Assembly: GCF_002802905.1 (NCBI RefSeq)
Contig: NZ_PEBK01000002.1
Location: forward strand, 302,177-366,176
From: Bifidobacterium simiarum
GTDB lineage: Bacteria; Actinomycetota; Actinomycetes; Actinomycetales; Bifidobacteriaceae
DNA: 64,000 bases
Direction: 5' to 3'
Of this stretch, positions 24,850-33,891 are shown piece after piece. Positions within the stretch are counted from its first letter, which is position 1; the number at the start of each line of letters is the position of its first letter. A program made the position numbers and the translations under genes. Under the pieces are notes generated by a model. The model worked only from the letters and a program-made list of their open reading frames with translations, did not search any database and had not been told where the DNA came from.

Positions 24850-27800
24850 CTACCGACGTCGCTCCACCGCGCGCAGCACCATCTTGTAGAGCTCGCTGCC
24901 CACCAGCACCAGAGCCGCAAGCCCCAGGCATTCCAGCCACTGATGCGGGTCAAGCGGCGTGGTGCCGAACGCTGTGTTGAGCACCGGCACGTAGATCACC
25001 ACCAGCTGCAATGCCACGGACAGCGCGATCGCACCCCACAGCCACCGGTTGGCGAACATGCCCCTGAAGGCGCTTTGCGTGGCCGATCGCGCGGCGAGCG
25101 CATTGAACAGCTGCGCGAACACCAGAATCGTGAAACCCATCGTGCGCGCCATGACGATCTGGTCGGCGTGCGTCACGCCCATCGCCGAATCGTCGGTGAG
25201 CAATCCGCCGGGCAGATACAGGTCCATGCCGATCAGCGTCACCGCGGCCATGAGCACGCCGATCACGATCACGTCGCCCCACATGCGGCCGTCGATCACA
25301 CGGTCGGTGAGTTTGCGCGGCCCCCGACTCATCACGTTTTCGGTGGAGGGGTCCACGCCCATCGCCATGGCGGGCGCGGCGTCGGTGAGCAGGTTGATCC
25401 ACAGCAGCTGGGTGGCGAGCAGCGGCACGGTCACGCTGTCCGCCCCCGGCTCGGAGATTCCTAGGAAGCCGGCGAGCAGGACGCCGCCGAACACGGTGAG
25501 CACTTCGCCCACGTTGGAGCTGAGCAGGTATCGCAGGAACTTGCGGATGTTATCGAAGATCGACCGGCCTTCGCGCACCGCGGCCACGATGGTGGCGAAG
25601 TTGTCGTCGGTCAGGATCATCTTGGCCGATTCCTTGGTCACTTCGGTGCCGGTGATGCCCATGGCCACGCCGATGTCCGCGGATTTCACGGCCGGGGCGT
25701 CGTTCACGCCGTCGCCGGTCATGGCCACGATCTGCCCCTGGGCCTGCAGCGCATCCACGATCCGCATCTTGTGTTCGGGGGCCACGCGCGCGTACACGGA
25801 GACCCCGCGCACGGCCTCGTCGAACTCCTGCGGGGTCATGTGGTCCAGATCGTCGCCGGTCAGTGCCCGCCCGGATTCGTCGATGACGCCGAGATCCTTG
25901 GCGATGCGCGCGGCGGTAAGGGGGTGGTCGCCGGTGATCATGACCGTGCGGATGCCGGCGGCGTGCGCCTCGGCCACGGCATCGCGCACCTCGGTTCGCG
26001 GCGGATCGATGATGCCGACCATGCCCGCCCAGATCAGATGCCGCTCGGTGGTCTCCGGATGATCGGCGACGTCCGCGAAACCGGCAGCATCCGCAACATC
26101 GGCAACGTCGTCAGTGACCGGACCGACGTCCTCGCCCAGCGGACGGTATGCCGATCCGAGCGTGCGATACGCCTCCCCGGAGAGCCGTTCCACATCGGCC
26201 AGGATCCGGGAACGGTCAGCGTCCGTCAGCGGACGGACCGTGCCGGCAACGTCGATGCGATCGCAGTATCCGAGCAGCACGTCGGGCGCTCCCTTGGCGA
26301 GGGCGACAGGCCGATCGCCGTTCTCGCGGTCGGCGGCGATCACCGTCATGCGTTTGCGTTCCGAGGTGAAGGGGATCTCGGCCACGCGCGAGTATCTCGA
26401 CGTAGGATCGGTACGGCCGGCTCCCGGTTCAGTCCCGAACGCCTTGCGCGCCGCGACGATCAGCGAAACCTCGGTGGGGTCGCCGATGATCGCGGGGCCG
26501 GCACCCGATTGCTCGCCACCCAACGGACCGTCCGTCTGCCCACCGTCCGCCTGCCGATCATCCACCTGCCCGGCACCCAACTGCCCATCATTGGCCACGG
26601 CCCCGATCAGCAGGGTGCGCGCGGCCTCCGCACGGCGTACATCGTCGGCGGCCAACGGCGATCCGTCCACGTCGGTCATCTCGCCGACCGTCTCGTATCC
26701 GGTACCGGTCAGTGCCACCTCGCCGGAGGGGGTGACCACGCGCTGCACGGTCATTTCGTTGCGGGTGAGCGTGCCGGTCTTGTCGGAACAGATCACCGAG
26801 GCGGATCCCAGCGTTTCCACCGAGGAGAGCTTCTTGACGATGGCGTGGTGGCGGGCCATACGCTGCACGCCGAGCGCGAGCACGACGGTGAGGATGGCGG
26901 CCAATCCTTCGGGGACCGCGGCCACGGCAAGCGAGACGGCGAGCAGCAGCGACTCGATCACGTCCTGCGTGGAGTTGAATCCGTAGACCACGGCGAGCAG
27001 CACGAGTACCAGCACGGCGATGGCGCATACCGCGAGACCGAGCACCTTGGAGACGAAGGCGATCTCCTTCTGCAAGGGGGTGGGCTCTTCCTTCTGCCCG
27101 GCCAGCATGCCGGCGATTTTGCCGACCTGCGTGTTCATGCCGGTGGCGGTGACCACGAACCGGCCGGTACCCTGCGTGACCGACGTGCCGTTGAACACCA
27201 TGTTGGTTCGGTCGGCGAGCGCCTTGGCCGCGGGCAGCGTGGCGACGTTCTTGGTCACGGGCACGGATTCGCCGGTGAGCGACGCCTCGGCCACATGCAG
27301 TGCCGCGGCGGCGAGCAGTCGGCCGTCGGCGGCGACGGTATCGCCCTCGGCCAGCAGCACGATGTCGCCGGAGACCACGTCGGCGGTGGGGATAGAGACG
27401 GATCGCCCGTCGCGCAGCACGGTGGCGTGGGCGGCGGCCATGCGGGAGAGCGCCGCGACGGCCTGTTCGGCCTTGGCCTCCTGCGCGTAGCCGAGGATCG
27501 CGTTCACGATGAGGATCAGGACGATCACGATGCAGTCGAACGGCAGTTTTTCGGCTTCGGCGGGGTTGTTGGCCCGTTCGATAAGCCATGCGATCAGCGA
27601 GATCGCCGTCGCGCCAAGCAGGAGATAGACCAGCGGATCGTTGAACTGGGCAAGGAATTTGCGCCATTTCGGGATTTCGGGGGCGCCGGCGAGCACATTC
27701 GGACCGGTTTCGGCGAGCCGTCGAGCCGCTTCGTCGGACGAAAGCCCTTCGGCGGGGTCGACGTGCATGGCTGCGGTGGCGGTTTGTGCGTCGACCAGCG

Positions 27801-27921
27801 ACGGGTCGGCGATCTGGCCGTCAAGCGGGGTGGCGGTCTGGTCCTTGACCGGATCTGCAGTGACCTGACCGGCGGTGGCAGCATTGACCGGGTTGACAGT
27901 CGGATTGGCGGGACGCTTCAT
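24850..27921 (-). CDS. cation-transporting P-type ATPase, Ca2+-ATPase (P2A) type
   Basis: A 1023-aa P2-type ATPase, most like bacterial Ca2+ pumps. An N-terminal Thr/Ala/Gln/Asp-rich tail (1-50) precedes the cation-ATPase N domain (GLSSDEAARRLAETGPN). The actuator motif is SLTGESVPVTK, the phosphorylation site is SDKTGTLTRNEM, and the hinge is MTGDGVNDAPAVKSADIGVAMG. The membrane motif VAAVPEGLAAIL has the PEGL of calcium and related pumps. Ten membrane segments are expected and the C-terminal six-helix region is complete. An acidic Gln/Asp/Gly-rich insertion lies in the nucleotide domain (about residue 440-470). It probably exports Ca2+ or another divalent cation. Confidence 0.92.
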   Translation of the reverse strand: MKRPANPTVNPVNAATAGQVTADPVKDQTATPLDGQIADPSLVDAQTATAAMHVDPAEGLSSDEAARRLAETGPNVLAGAPEIPKWRKFLAQFNDPLVYLLLGATAISLIAWLIERANNPAEAEKLPFDCIVIVLILIVNAILGYAQEAKAEQAVAALSRMAAAHATVLRDGRSVSIPTADVVSGDIVLLAEGDTVAADGRLLAAAALHVAEASLTGESVPVTKNVATLPAAKALADRTNMVFNGTSVTQGTGRFVVTATGMNTQVGKIAGMLAGQKEEPTPLQKEIAFVSKVLGLAVCAIAVLVLVLLAVVYGFNSTQDVIESLLLAVSLAVAAVPEGLAAILTVVLALGVQRMARHHAIVKKLSSVETLGSASVICSDKTGTLTRNEMTVQRVVTPSGEVALTGTGYETVGEMTDVDGSPLAADDVRRAEAARTLLIGAVANDGQLGAGQVDDRQADGGQTDGPLGGEQSGAGPAIIGDPTEVSLIVAARKAFGTEPGAGRTDPTSRYSRVAEIPFTSERKRMTVIAADRENGDRPVALAKGAPDVLLGYCDRIDVAGTVRPLTDADRSRILADVERLSGEAYRTLGSAYRPLGEDVGPVTDDVADVADAAGFADVADHPETTERHLIWAGMVGIIDPPRTEVRDAVAEAHAAGIRTVMITGDHPLTAARIAKDLGVIDESGRALTGDDLDHMTPQEFDEAVRGVSVYARVAPEHKMRIVDALQAQGQIVAMTGDGVNDAPAVKSADIGVAMGITGTEVTKESAKMILTDDNFATIVAAVREGRSIFDNIRKFLRYLLSSNVGEVLTVFGGVLLAGFLGISEPGADSVTVPLLATQLLWINLLTDAAPAMAMGVDPSTENVMSRGPRKLTDRVIDGRMWGDVIVIGVLMAAVTLIGMDLYLPGGLLTDDSAMGVTHADQIVMARTMGFTILVFAQLFNALAARSATQSAFRGMFANRWLWGAIALSVALQLVVIYVPVLNTAFGTTPLDPHQWLECLGLAALVLVGSELYKMVLRAVERRR

Positions 27922-28319
27922 CGTATTCCCCTTGGTTCCGCCGCAGAGTAGTCAATCCCCCGGAACCACTGCGACGGCCACGACGACGGTCTGCCGATGA
28001 CCATGACGACTGCGGCGATTCCACGGAATTGTGCGGATGCCGTTCCGCCGCGATGCCGCGACGGTTACTCGCATTCTATCGGGCCGATTCCGGCAACACG
28101 ACTGACATTTTCGGACAACGTGTCGTTTTTCTTGGACCGAGGGCAACGGACCGGGGAAGATGGGAACGCCAGCCCCGGGAGACCCCGGAGACCTTACGCT
28201 GATTGGGATTTCGAGACGACAACCCTCCGAAACCTGTCCATTGCGCCCCGGCCGACGGAAGCCGATAATCGAATCACGGCGCCAACAACGGCGTTGACGC
28301 CGGCCAAATTATCTGGGAG
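27922..28319. other. intergenic region upstream of the Ca2+-type ATPase
   Basis: About 400 bp. It contains the ATPase promoter on the minus strand and the 3' flank of the AAA ATPase gene. A CGGCGTTGACGCCG palindrome lies at about 28291. Reading frames here lack ribosome-binding sites and recognisable products. Confidence 0.4.
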
Positions 28320-29477
28320 CTATTGGGCACTCATACGGATGTAGGCGGCGTGTTCACGCAGGTATTCGCGCAGGTACGGGATGGCGAAATCCACCAGACC
28401 GTAGCCGACGTCTTTGATGACCTGCGCTTCGATCAGCCGTGTGCGATACATGTTCGCATATCCGATATTCTTGTTCATCCGTTTCGCGATCTCGGAGGTC
28501 GAGGACGGTCCATCATCCTGAGCCATGGCAAGCAGATACGTCTTGTCGACGGCCGACAGACCATCCATCTCCGGCCCGTGAACCGTGTCCCCCAATCGGG
28601 CCATCGCATCACGGATGCCTTCCCTGGCGTCATCAACGCTTACGGAAACCTCGGATTCGTCTCGATGCTTCCGATACGCAACCCTCCAGACGTGATACCC
28701 GACCAGTTGAATCATGAACGGGTAACCCGCCGTCGCCTCAACCGCAAGCTTCAGCGCCTCACCGGCAATGGCAATTCCCGAATCGTGGAAGGTCTCATCG
28801 AATGCGTCACGCACCTCCGTCAACGGCACATCGCCCAGCGGCTCCGCCTGAGCCCGCCGCAGAAACGTCAGCACCTCGTCATTCAGCCATTTTGAGGAAA
28901 TCGTCGGCAGTCCGGCGAAGACGAATGCAATATCCCTCTCCTCACGGATCATATGTTGCACGGCAGTGGCGATGGCCACCATGCCCTCGCGCCGTGCGGC
29001 CTGAGCCTCATCCACGGTGATCAGCAAACCGGCGTGCTTTCGTTCCAGCACGTCCAGACGTCTGGCCATGGCATCGCGAAGCGTCAACGGCATCTGCTGC
29101 GAGGAGACCTTGGCCTCCCTGAGACTGACACCGCCCACACCGGACAGTTCCACCGACGGCTTCACCGAAAGACTGAACAGTCGCCGCGGAGGCTCAATAC
29201 GCTCCAGCAATCGTTGCGCAAGCCCATCCGAAGCGGTTTCGTCGATCACATCCCACTTGCGAGCGCGAGCCATGCGACCGAATTCCGTAAGAATCACGGT
29301 TTTACCGACTCCACGGGCACCGGTCACCCGCATCAGCCTTCCGGGAGCCCCCGGCCCGTTCTCCAAGCCCTCTTCGAAATCATCCAGCACCGGACCACGA
29401 CCCACCAGTAACGGCGGCATACGACCGGCCGTCGGTTTGAACGGATTGGTTCGCCGCATCTCGGACTTCTTGGCCAT
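28320..29477 (-). CDS. AAA-type ATP-binding protein with C-terminal winged helix
   Basis: A 385-aa P-loop ATPase of the ORC1/STAND-like 'ATP-binding protein' group. Walker A is GARGVGKT (about residue 53) and Walker B is LLITVDEA (about 152). A sensor segment FVFAGLP follows. Residues 300-370 (SEIAKRMNKNIGYANMYRTRLIEAQVI) are a winged-helix domain. Such proteins are often single accessory genes of unknown role, sometimes tied to defence or mobile DNA. The gene stands alone, and its upstream region carries an unusual TATAAA array. The function is not assigned. Confidence 0.8.
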   Translation of the reverse strand: MAKKSEMRRTNPFKPTAGRMPPLLVGRGPVLDDFEEGLENGPGAPGRLMRVTGARGVGKTVILTEFGRMARARKWDVIDETASDGLAQRLLERIEPPRRLFSLSVKPSVELSGVGGVSLREAKVSSQQMPLTLRDAMARRLDVLERKHAGLLITVDEAQAARREGMVAIATAVQHMIREERDIAFVFAGLPTISSKWLNDEVLTFLRRAQAEPLGDVPLTEVRDAFDETFHDSGIAIAGEALKLAVEATAGYPFMIQLVGYHVWRVAYRKHRDESEVSVSVDDAREGIRDAMARLGDTVHGPEMDGLSAVDKTYLLAMAQDDGPSSTSEIAKRMNKNIGYANMYRTRLIEAQVIKDVGYGLVDFAIPYLREYLREHAAYIRMSAQ

Positions 29478-29526
29478 CCCGCACCTCCGTGTCTTCCGGA
29501 AATCATTCCCATTTCCCCATCAACAC

Positions 29527-29580
29527 TATAAAGATTATAAAAGAATATAAAAACTTATAAAAGAATATAAAGAGTATAAA
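29527..29580. promoter_or_regulatory. phased TATAAA array upstream of the AAA ATPase
   Basis: Six copies of TATAAA repeat with start-to-start spacing of 9-10 bp, about one helical turn, 50-100 bp ahead of the ATPase start on the minus strand. In a 60+% GC genome this A/T island stands out. It could be bent DNA, a promoter, or a cooperative operator. Confidence 0.6.
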
Positions 29581-29615
29581 AGCGGTGACTTGAGGAGAGC
29601 GCGACGAGGATTCGT

Positions 29616-29836
29616 CGATGGATTGGAGCGCATTTTCCACAATATGCAGCCGAATCCATCGACTCCGAAGCCGGAGTACCGCAGAAACCGCATGATTTCA
29701 ACGTTCTTGAAATCATGATTATCGGATTTCGATGGATTGGACTGCATAATTGGGGTTTTCGCGCTCCAATCCATCGGATTCGAGCGGATTTCGATGGATC
29801 GGGCTGCAAATCCCCGATTTCGCAGCCCAATCCATC
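29616..29836. repeat. three tandem hairpins with GATGGATTGG arms
   Basis: Hairpins at 29616-29661, 29730-29776 and 29792-29836 share arms like GATGGATTGGxxTGC and their complement. A fourth, perfect CATGATTTCA/TGAAATCATG palindrome lies between the first two (29691-29717). A 19-bp direct repeat (AAACAGCACGGCACT core) follows at 29837-29871. ORFs that read through are composed of these repeats, so I call none. Confidence 0.65.
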
Positions 29837-30026
29837 AAACAGCACGGCACTCACCAAACAGCACGGCACTTCACCGATCTACCGACCGGCCCACCGAAAT
29901 CCCTCACCACCATCGAAATCCCTCGCCATCCCCAGACATCCCGCAATGCGCCCGGCGGCAACGTCCCGACATCACCATCCCGGCAGCGCAACGACCCGCG
30001 GAACCCCTTGTGGGAGAATGGAACCT

Positions 30027-31025
30027 ATGGCATTGAAGAAAGGACCGACCAAGGGGTCGGGAGGAAAGCATCGTAATAAGCTGCGCGGCCACGGCCCCAC
30101 CCCCAAGGCCGAGGATCGCGTGTACCACAAGGCGTATCGGGCCAAGAAGGTGGCCGACCGCCGCAAGATGGCCGATCCGCGACTGGCCGCCAAGCGCCGC
30201 GCCGCGAAGTTCACGTCGGATTCCGACGATCTGGTGATCGGCCGCAACGCCGTGGTCGAGGCGCTGCGCGTGGGCGTCCCGGCCAAGGAACTGTATTTGG
30301 CCGCCCGCATCGAGCACGACGACCGCACCCGCGAGATCGTGCAGCTGGCCGCCAAGAGCGGTCTGCATCTGCTGGAGGCGGATCGTCTGGAGATGGATCG
30401 CATCGCCCGCAGCTCCAATCATCAGGGTGTGGTGCTCAAGGTGCAGCCGTTCCAGTATTCGTCGCTGGCCGATCTGGTGGATCGCGCCGACCGCAAGGCC
30501 AAGGCCATGTCCGGCGTCTCCGAGGCTGCACAGATCAAGGCCCGCCCGCTGTTCATCGCGCTTGACGGCGTCACTGACCCGCAGAATCTCGGCGCGGTGA
30601 TCCGTTCCGCCGCCGCGTTCGGCGCCAACGGCGTGATCCTACCCGAGCGTCGTTCCGCCTCGGTGACCGCGGCCGCGTGGAAGGTCTCCGCCGGCGCCGC
30701 CGCCCACATGCCCGTGGCCCGCGTGGTGAACCTGACCAAGGCCATCGAAAGCCTGAAGGAGCGCGGCTACTACTCCGTCGGTCTGGACGGCGGCGGCGAC
30801 TCCCTGGTCGGCGAGACCGGATTCGAAACCGATCCGCTGGTCGTGGTGCTCGGCTCCGAAGGCAAGGGCCTGAGCCGTCTGGTGCGTGAGGCCTGTGATT
30901 CGATCGCCGGCATTCCGATCAGCTCGATGGTCGAGTCGCTGAACGCCTCCGTGGCCGCCGGCATCAGTCTGTACGCCGTGGACCGCGCCCGCCGCGAGGC
31001 CGTGGCCGCCGCCTCCGCCAAGTAG
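30027..31025 (+). CDS. rlmB: 23S rRNA 2'-O-methyltransferase, TrmH/RlmB type (SPOUT)
   Basis: A 332-aa SPOUT-class RNA methyltransferase that adds a methyl to the ribose 2'-OH of a 23S rRNA guanosine, by family G2251. The N-terminal 65 residues are a basic Lys/Arg/Gly-rich extension common in actinobacteria. The substrate-binding domain starts at LVIGRNAVVEALRVG. The knot motifs are LDGVTDPQNLGAVIRSAAAFG, LVVVLGSEGKGLSRLV and SLNASVAAGISLY. The ATG at 30027 has GGGAG upstream; the longer ORF back to 29715 consists of the repeat region. Confidence 0.93.
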   Translation: MALKKGPTKGSGGKHRNKLRGHGPTPKAEDRVYHKAYRAKKVADRRKMADPRLAAKRRAAKFTSDSDDLVIGRNAVVEALRVGVPAKELYLAARIEHDDRTREIVQLAAKSGLHLLEADRLEMDRIARSSNHQGVVLKVQPFQYSSLADLVDRADRKAKAMSGVSEAAQIKARPLFIALDGVTDPQNLGAVIRSAAAFGANGVILPERRSASVTAAAWKVSAGAAAHMPVARVVNLTKAIESLKERGYYSVGLDGGGDSLVGETGFETDPLVVVLGSEGKGLSRLVREACDSIAGIPISSMVESLNASVAAGISLYAVDRARREAVAAASAK

Positions 31026-31120
31026 TTCGCGAGACGCTCGGTACGCAATACCAAAATCGCAATACCAACATGCCCGGGGAGAGTTACCCACAGGTACTCA
31101 ATCCGGGCATTGCCGTATTT

Positions 31121-31130
31121 CCCCCCCCCC
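31121..31130 (+). repeat. C10 homopolymer tract
   Basis: Ten cytosines followed by ATCAGAAC. Twelve bases further a C6 tract is again followed by ATCAGAAC. It lies about 95 bp upstream of a TACAAT -10-like hexamer (31223-31228) in front of the repeat-protein gene. Slippage of such a tract can vary expression. Confidence 0.7.
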
Positions 31131-31326
31131 ATCAGAACGGCACCCCCCATCAGAACAGCAAACACGGTCGGGATGATCGGTGATGGTGCCGGACCGCCCA
31201 TACCCGGACCGCCCATACTGGGTACAATAAGGACGCGGTGTTTGTGACCGTCATGCCGCCGTGGGGTTGCCCACATTCCCATGGTTTCATACCGTCCCAG
31301 TGTGGGAGTTCAGGAGTGATGGACTC

Positions 31327-32712
31327 GTGGTCGATGATAACGCGGAAAAGATCTCTTATCCTTATCGCGATGTGGATCTGATGAGCGGGCTCATAGAAAC
31401 GACTGATGACGATGCCTGGATCATTCGCAGGTCAGTCGCTGACAATCCGAGCGCTTCTGCCGAATCGCTTACTTGGCTGGCTGACGAGGAGGATCAGGAG
31501 GTTCGTGAAACTGTCGCTTGGAATCCGAGCACGCCGGCTGACGTGCTCACGAGGCTTGCCGACGATGAGGAGATCGAGATCCGTAAGCGTGCCGCTGGGA
31601 ATCCAAGTACGCCGATAGATATCCTTGTCCGTTTTGCCAGCGACGATGAGGCCGAGATCCGTAAGTACGTCGCCGGGAATCCGCACGCACCTGCCGACGT
31701 TCTGACAAGACTTGCCGACGACGTCGACGGTGATGTCCGTAAGGGTGTCGCTCTCAACCCGAGCACGCCGATTGCAGTGCTGGCTGCGCTGGCCGGGAAT
31801 AACGATCCTGATGTGCGGGAGCGGGTCGCCCGTAACCCGAGCACACCGGCTGACGTTCTGGTGAGACTTGCCGACGATGACGATCCCGAGGTCCGTAGAA
31901 GGATCGCGAATAGCCGTAGCGCGCTGGCACGAATGCACGATGAGCACAGCGGGGATGAGCACAGCGGGACTGACTCATGTGAACTGGTCGAGGATGAACC
32001 CGAGGATGAACCGAAGAGCGCAATTGGTGCTATAGCGGATCTTTCATGGGACACTATCGACTGGGGTCGTACGAATGCCGCCGGCAACCCGAATACTCCC
32101 GTCGAGGTTCTAGCAAGACTGGCCGGGGATAAGGATCCTGATGTCCGTAGAGGAGTCGCCGGCAACCCGAATGCCCCCTCGGACGTCCTCGTCAACTTCG
32201 CAGGGGATGAGAACAAATATATCCGTACAGCGGTGGCGGGCAATCCACATACTCCTGCTGAAATCATCACCGATCTTGCCGGTGATAGTGATCGTGATGT
32301 CCGAGAGGAGGTCGCCCGCAACCCGAGCACGCCAGCTGAAGTGCTTGCCGCGCTTGCCGGGGATGATGACGAAGATATCCGCGGTGACGTCGCCGACAAC
32401 CCGAGTACGCCGACTGACATTCTGGTGAAGCTGGCCGGGGATAAGGATGAGAGCGTTCGCTGGAATGTCGCTTGGAATCCGAATACTCCGGCTGAGACGC
32501 TTGCCGAACTGGCGAGCGATAATGATAGACGGCTATGGACTTTCCTTGCTGACAATCCGAATGCTCCGGAGGATATTCTGGCTAAGATCGCCGTGTATTT
32601 TGAAGCCCGTTTTCATGTGGCCAATAATCCGGGAGCGCCGTCTGGATTACTGGACAGAATCGCCCGCGAGGAAAAAGGACTATTCCCTCAATACGACCGA
32701 CAATACGACTGA
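31327..32712 (+). CDS. 26-residue repeat protein (leucine-rich-repeat-variant-like)
   Basis: A protein of about 461 aa made of some 14 tandem units of 26 residues, consensus NPSTPADVLxxLAxDxDxxVRxxVAx, plus a His/Glu-rich insertion near the middle where one unit is truncated. The pattern matches the 'variant leucine-rich repeat' superhelical family, usually a protein-binding scaffold. No signal peptide or enzymatic domain is seen. Codons are A/T-richer than in neighbouring genes, suggesting transfer. The start is uncertain: GTG 31327 has AGGAG ten bases upstream and is used; GTG 31261 in the same frame is an alternative. A C10 tract lies upstream. The 26-aa unit equals 78 bp of DNA, so unit number can change by recombination. 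Confidence 0.75.
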   Translation: MVDDNAEKISYPYRDVDLMSGLIETTDDDAWIIRRSVADNPSASAESLTWLADEEDQEVRETVAWNPSTPADVLTRLADDEEIEIRKRAAGNPSTPIDILVRFASDDEAEIRKYVAGNPHAPADVLTRLADDVDGDVRKGVALNPSTPIAVLAALAGNNDPDVRERVARNPSTPADVLVRLADDDDPEVRRRIANSRSALARMHDEHSGDEHSGTDSCELVEDEPEDEPKSAIGAIADLSWDTIDWGRTNAAGNPNTPVEVLARLAGDKDPDVRRGVAGNPNAPSDVLVNFAGDENKYIRTAVAGNPHTPAEIITDLAGDSDRDVREEVARNPSTPAEVLAALAGDDDEDIRGDVADNPSTPTDILVKLAGDKDESVRWNVAWNPNTPAETLAELASDNDRRLWTFLADNPNAPEDILAKIAVYFEARFHVANNPGAPSGLLDRIAREEKGLFPQYDRQYD

Positions 32713-32845
32713 GGGAAATCCGGATACGCCGGCAACCGATCCTGACGAACCTGCCGGACGCGATGATCACTGAACCCAGGCCTAGGGGGTATGCTTGAAG
32801 AGCATTTACCATGTGCAAAGGCGCTGTTGACAAAAGAGGTTGCGA

Positions 32846-33795
32846 ATGATTCACCATGTCACCGACAAAGCGTTCAAAGATCTGGCATTGACAAACATGC
32901 GGCTGCTGGAACGGCTCGCGCCGATGCAGTCGGACATCGAAGACCTTATCAAAAGGATATGTACAAAGAAAGGGACATTTGATGAGGTCCAGTATCGGAA
33001 AAAGCTCCAAGCACGTCAGCAGGTCATAGAAAAAACCACTTACGGAGATATGGCATCATGGGCTTACTGGGGTTCCACGTATCCGGATGTGGAGCCTCCT
33101 GCGGAATACGTGGAGGCCTGCAATCGTGATCGCGACGACTCAGATAAGCAAACGCTTGTCGAGCTCCAATACGACTTGTTGAAGGACCGTCTTAATGCCG
33201 ATTTCATCATTGTTGGCGTCAATTGGGGTGGTGACGAACAGAAACTGTATGGCGGAAAAGGGCCTACCATGTTCCGTAACTACCATTCAAAAAGCGTCAC
33301 TCCCTTCTATGGTCGAAAAGACAAGGAACGGTGGACTCGTCTGTTTGAACGCACTCCGCTAGAAGGCTCGTATATGACCGATGCATTCAAGGGCGTCGCG
33401 AGTACGACCTCGGCAAACTTGCCAGTTGGGCTCACAAGGACGCCAATAGGGTGACTGTCATGCGTGACATCCTCCGCGAGGAGAGGCACCTATTGGGAGC
33501 CAGTGATCATCCAGTCTGCTGGATCACTGTCGGCAAATCGTCCGTCGTGATGGGCGAGCCTTGGAATGGGAAGAGGGAAAGCGCATCCCCTGACGGACTC
33601 TACCTTCCGGACGACCGCATGGTGCATATCCCGTTCCCCCTGTTTATTACTCGGAAAGAAAGTTCCAGAGGAGGCATCCGCCCCAGTCATATCGATGCGT
33701 TGTCTGAAACGGTAACGACGTTTTGCATGGAACATGGAATCCCGTGTTCCGAGCGTCCATTCGACAACGTGTTCAGCAGTGAAAAGCGGAAGTAA
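32846..33795 (+). pseudogene. uracil-DNA-glycosylase-superfamily-like gene, frameshifted
   Basis: An ORF starting at 32846 (AGAGG six bases upstream) reads 203 residues and stops at 33454. The second half continues in the -1 frame to 33795. The first part has ADFIIVGVNWGG, the loop TMFRNYH and YMTDAFKGV, which resemble the motifs of uncharacterised uracil-DNA-glycosylase-like proteins. Joining the frames near 33390-33405 gives a continuous EYDLGKLASWAHKDANRVTVMRD followed by HPVCWITVGK, where the family's second active-site strand is expected. One indel therefore breaks the gene. The composition is A/T-richer than the core genome. The family call is tentative; the frame break is seen directly. 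Confidence 0.5.
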
Positions 33796-33810
33796 TCAAC
33801 CGAACAATAG

Positions 33811-33852
33811 GGAGTTAGGTCCCATGCCATTCCATCATGGAACCTAACTCCT
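33811..33852. terminator. strong hairpin between convergent genes
   Basis: GGAGTTAGGT-C-CCATG pairs with CATGG-A-ACCTAACTCC around a nine-base loop. It lies between the broken glycosylase-like gene and the convergent DUF4032 gene and can act on both. Confidence 0.75.
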
Positions 33853-33891
33853 AACCATCTAGGTTGTCTGGATCTAGGTTATCCGCCCCGA

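Noticed and set aside
29535..30026. Short ORFs across the repeat region upstream of rlmB, and an rlmB start at 29715
   Set aside because: The translations simply repeat the hairpin arms, and rlmB has a better start with ribosome-binding site at 30027.
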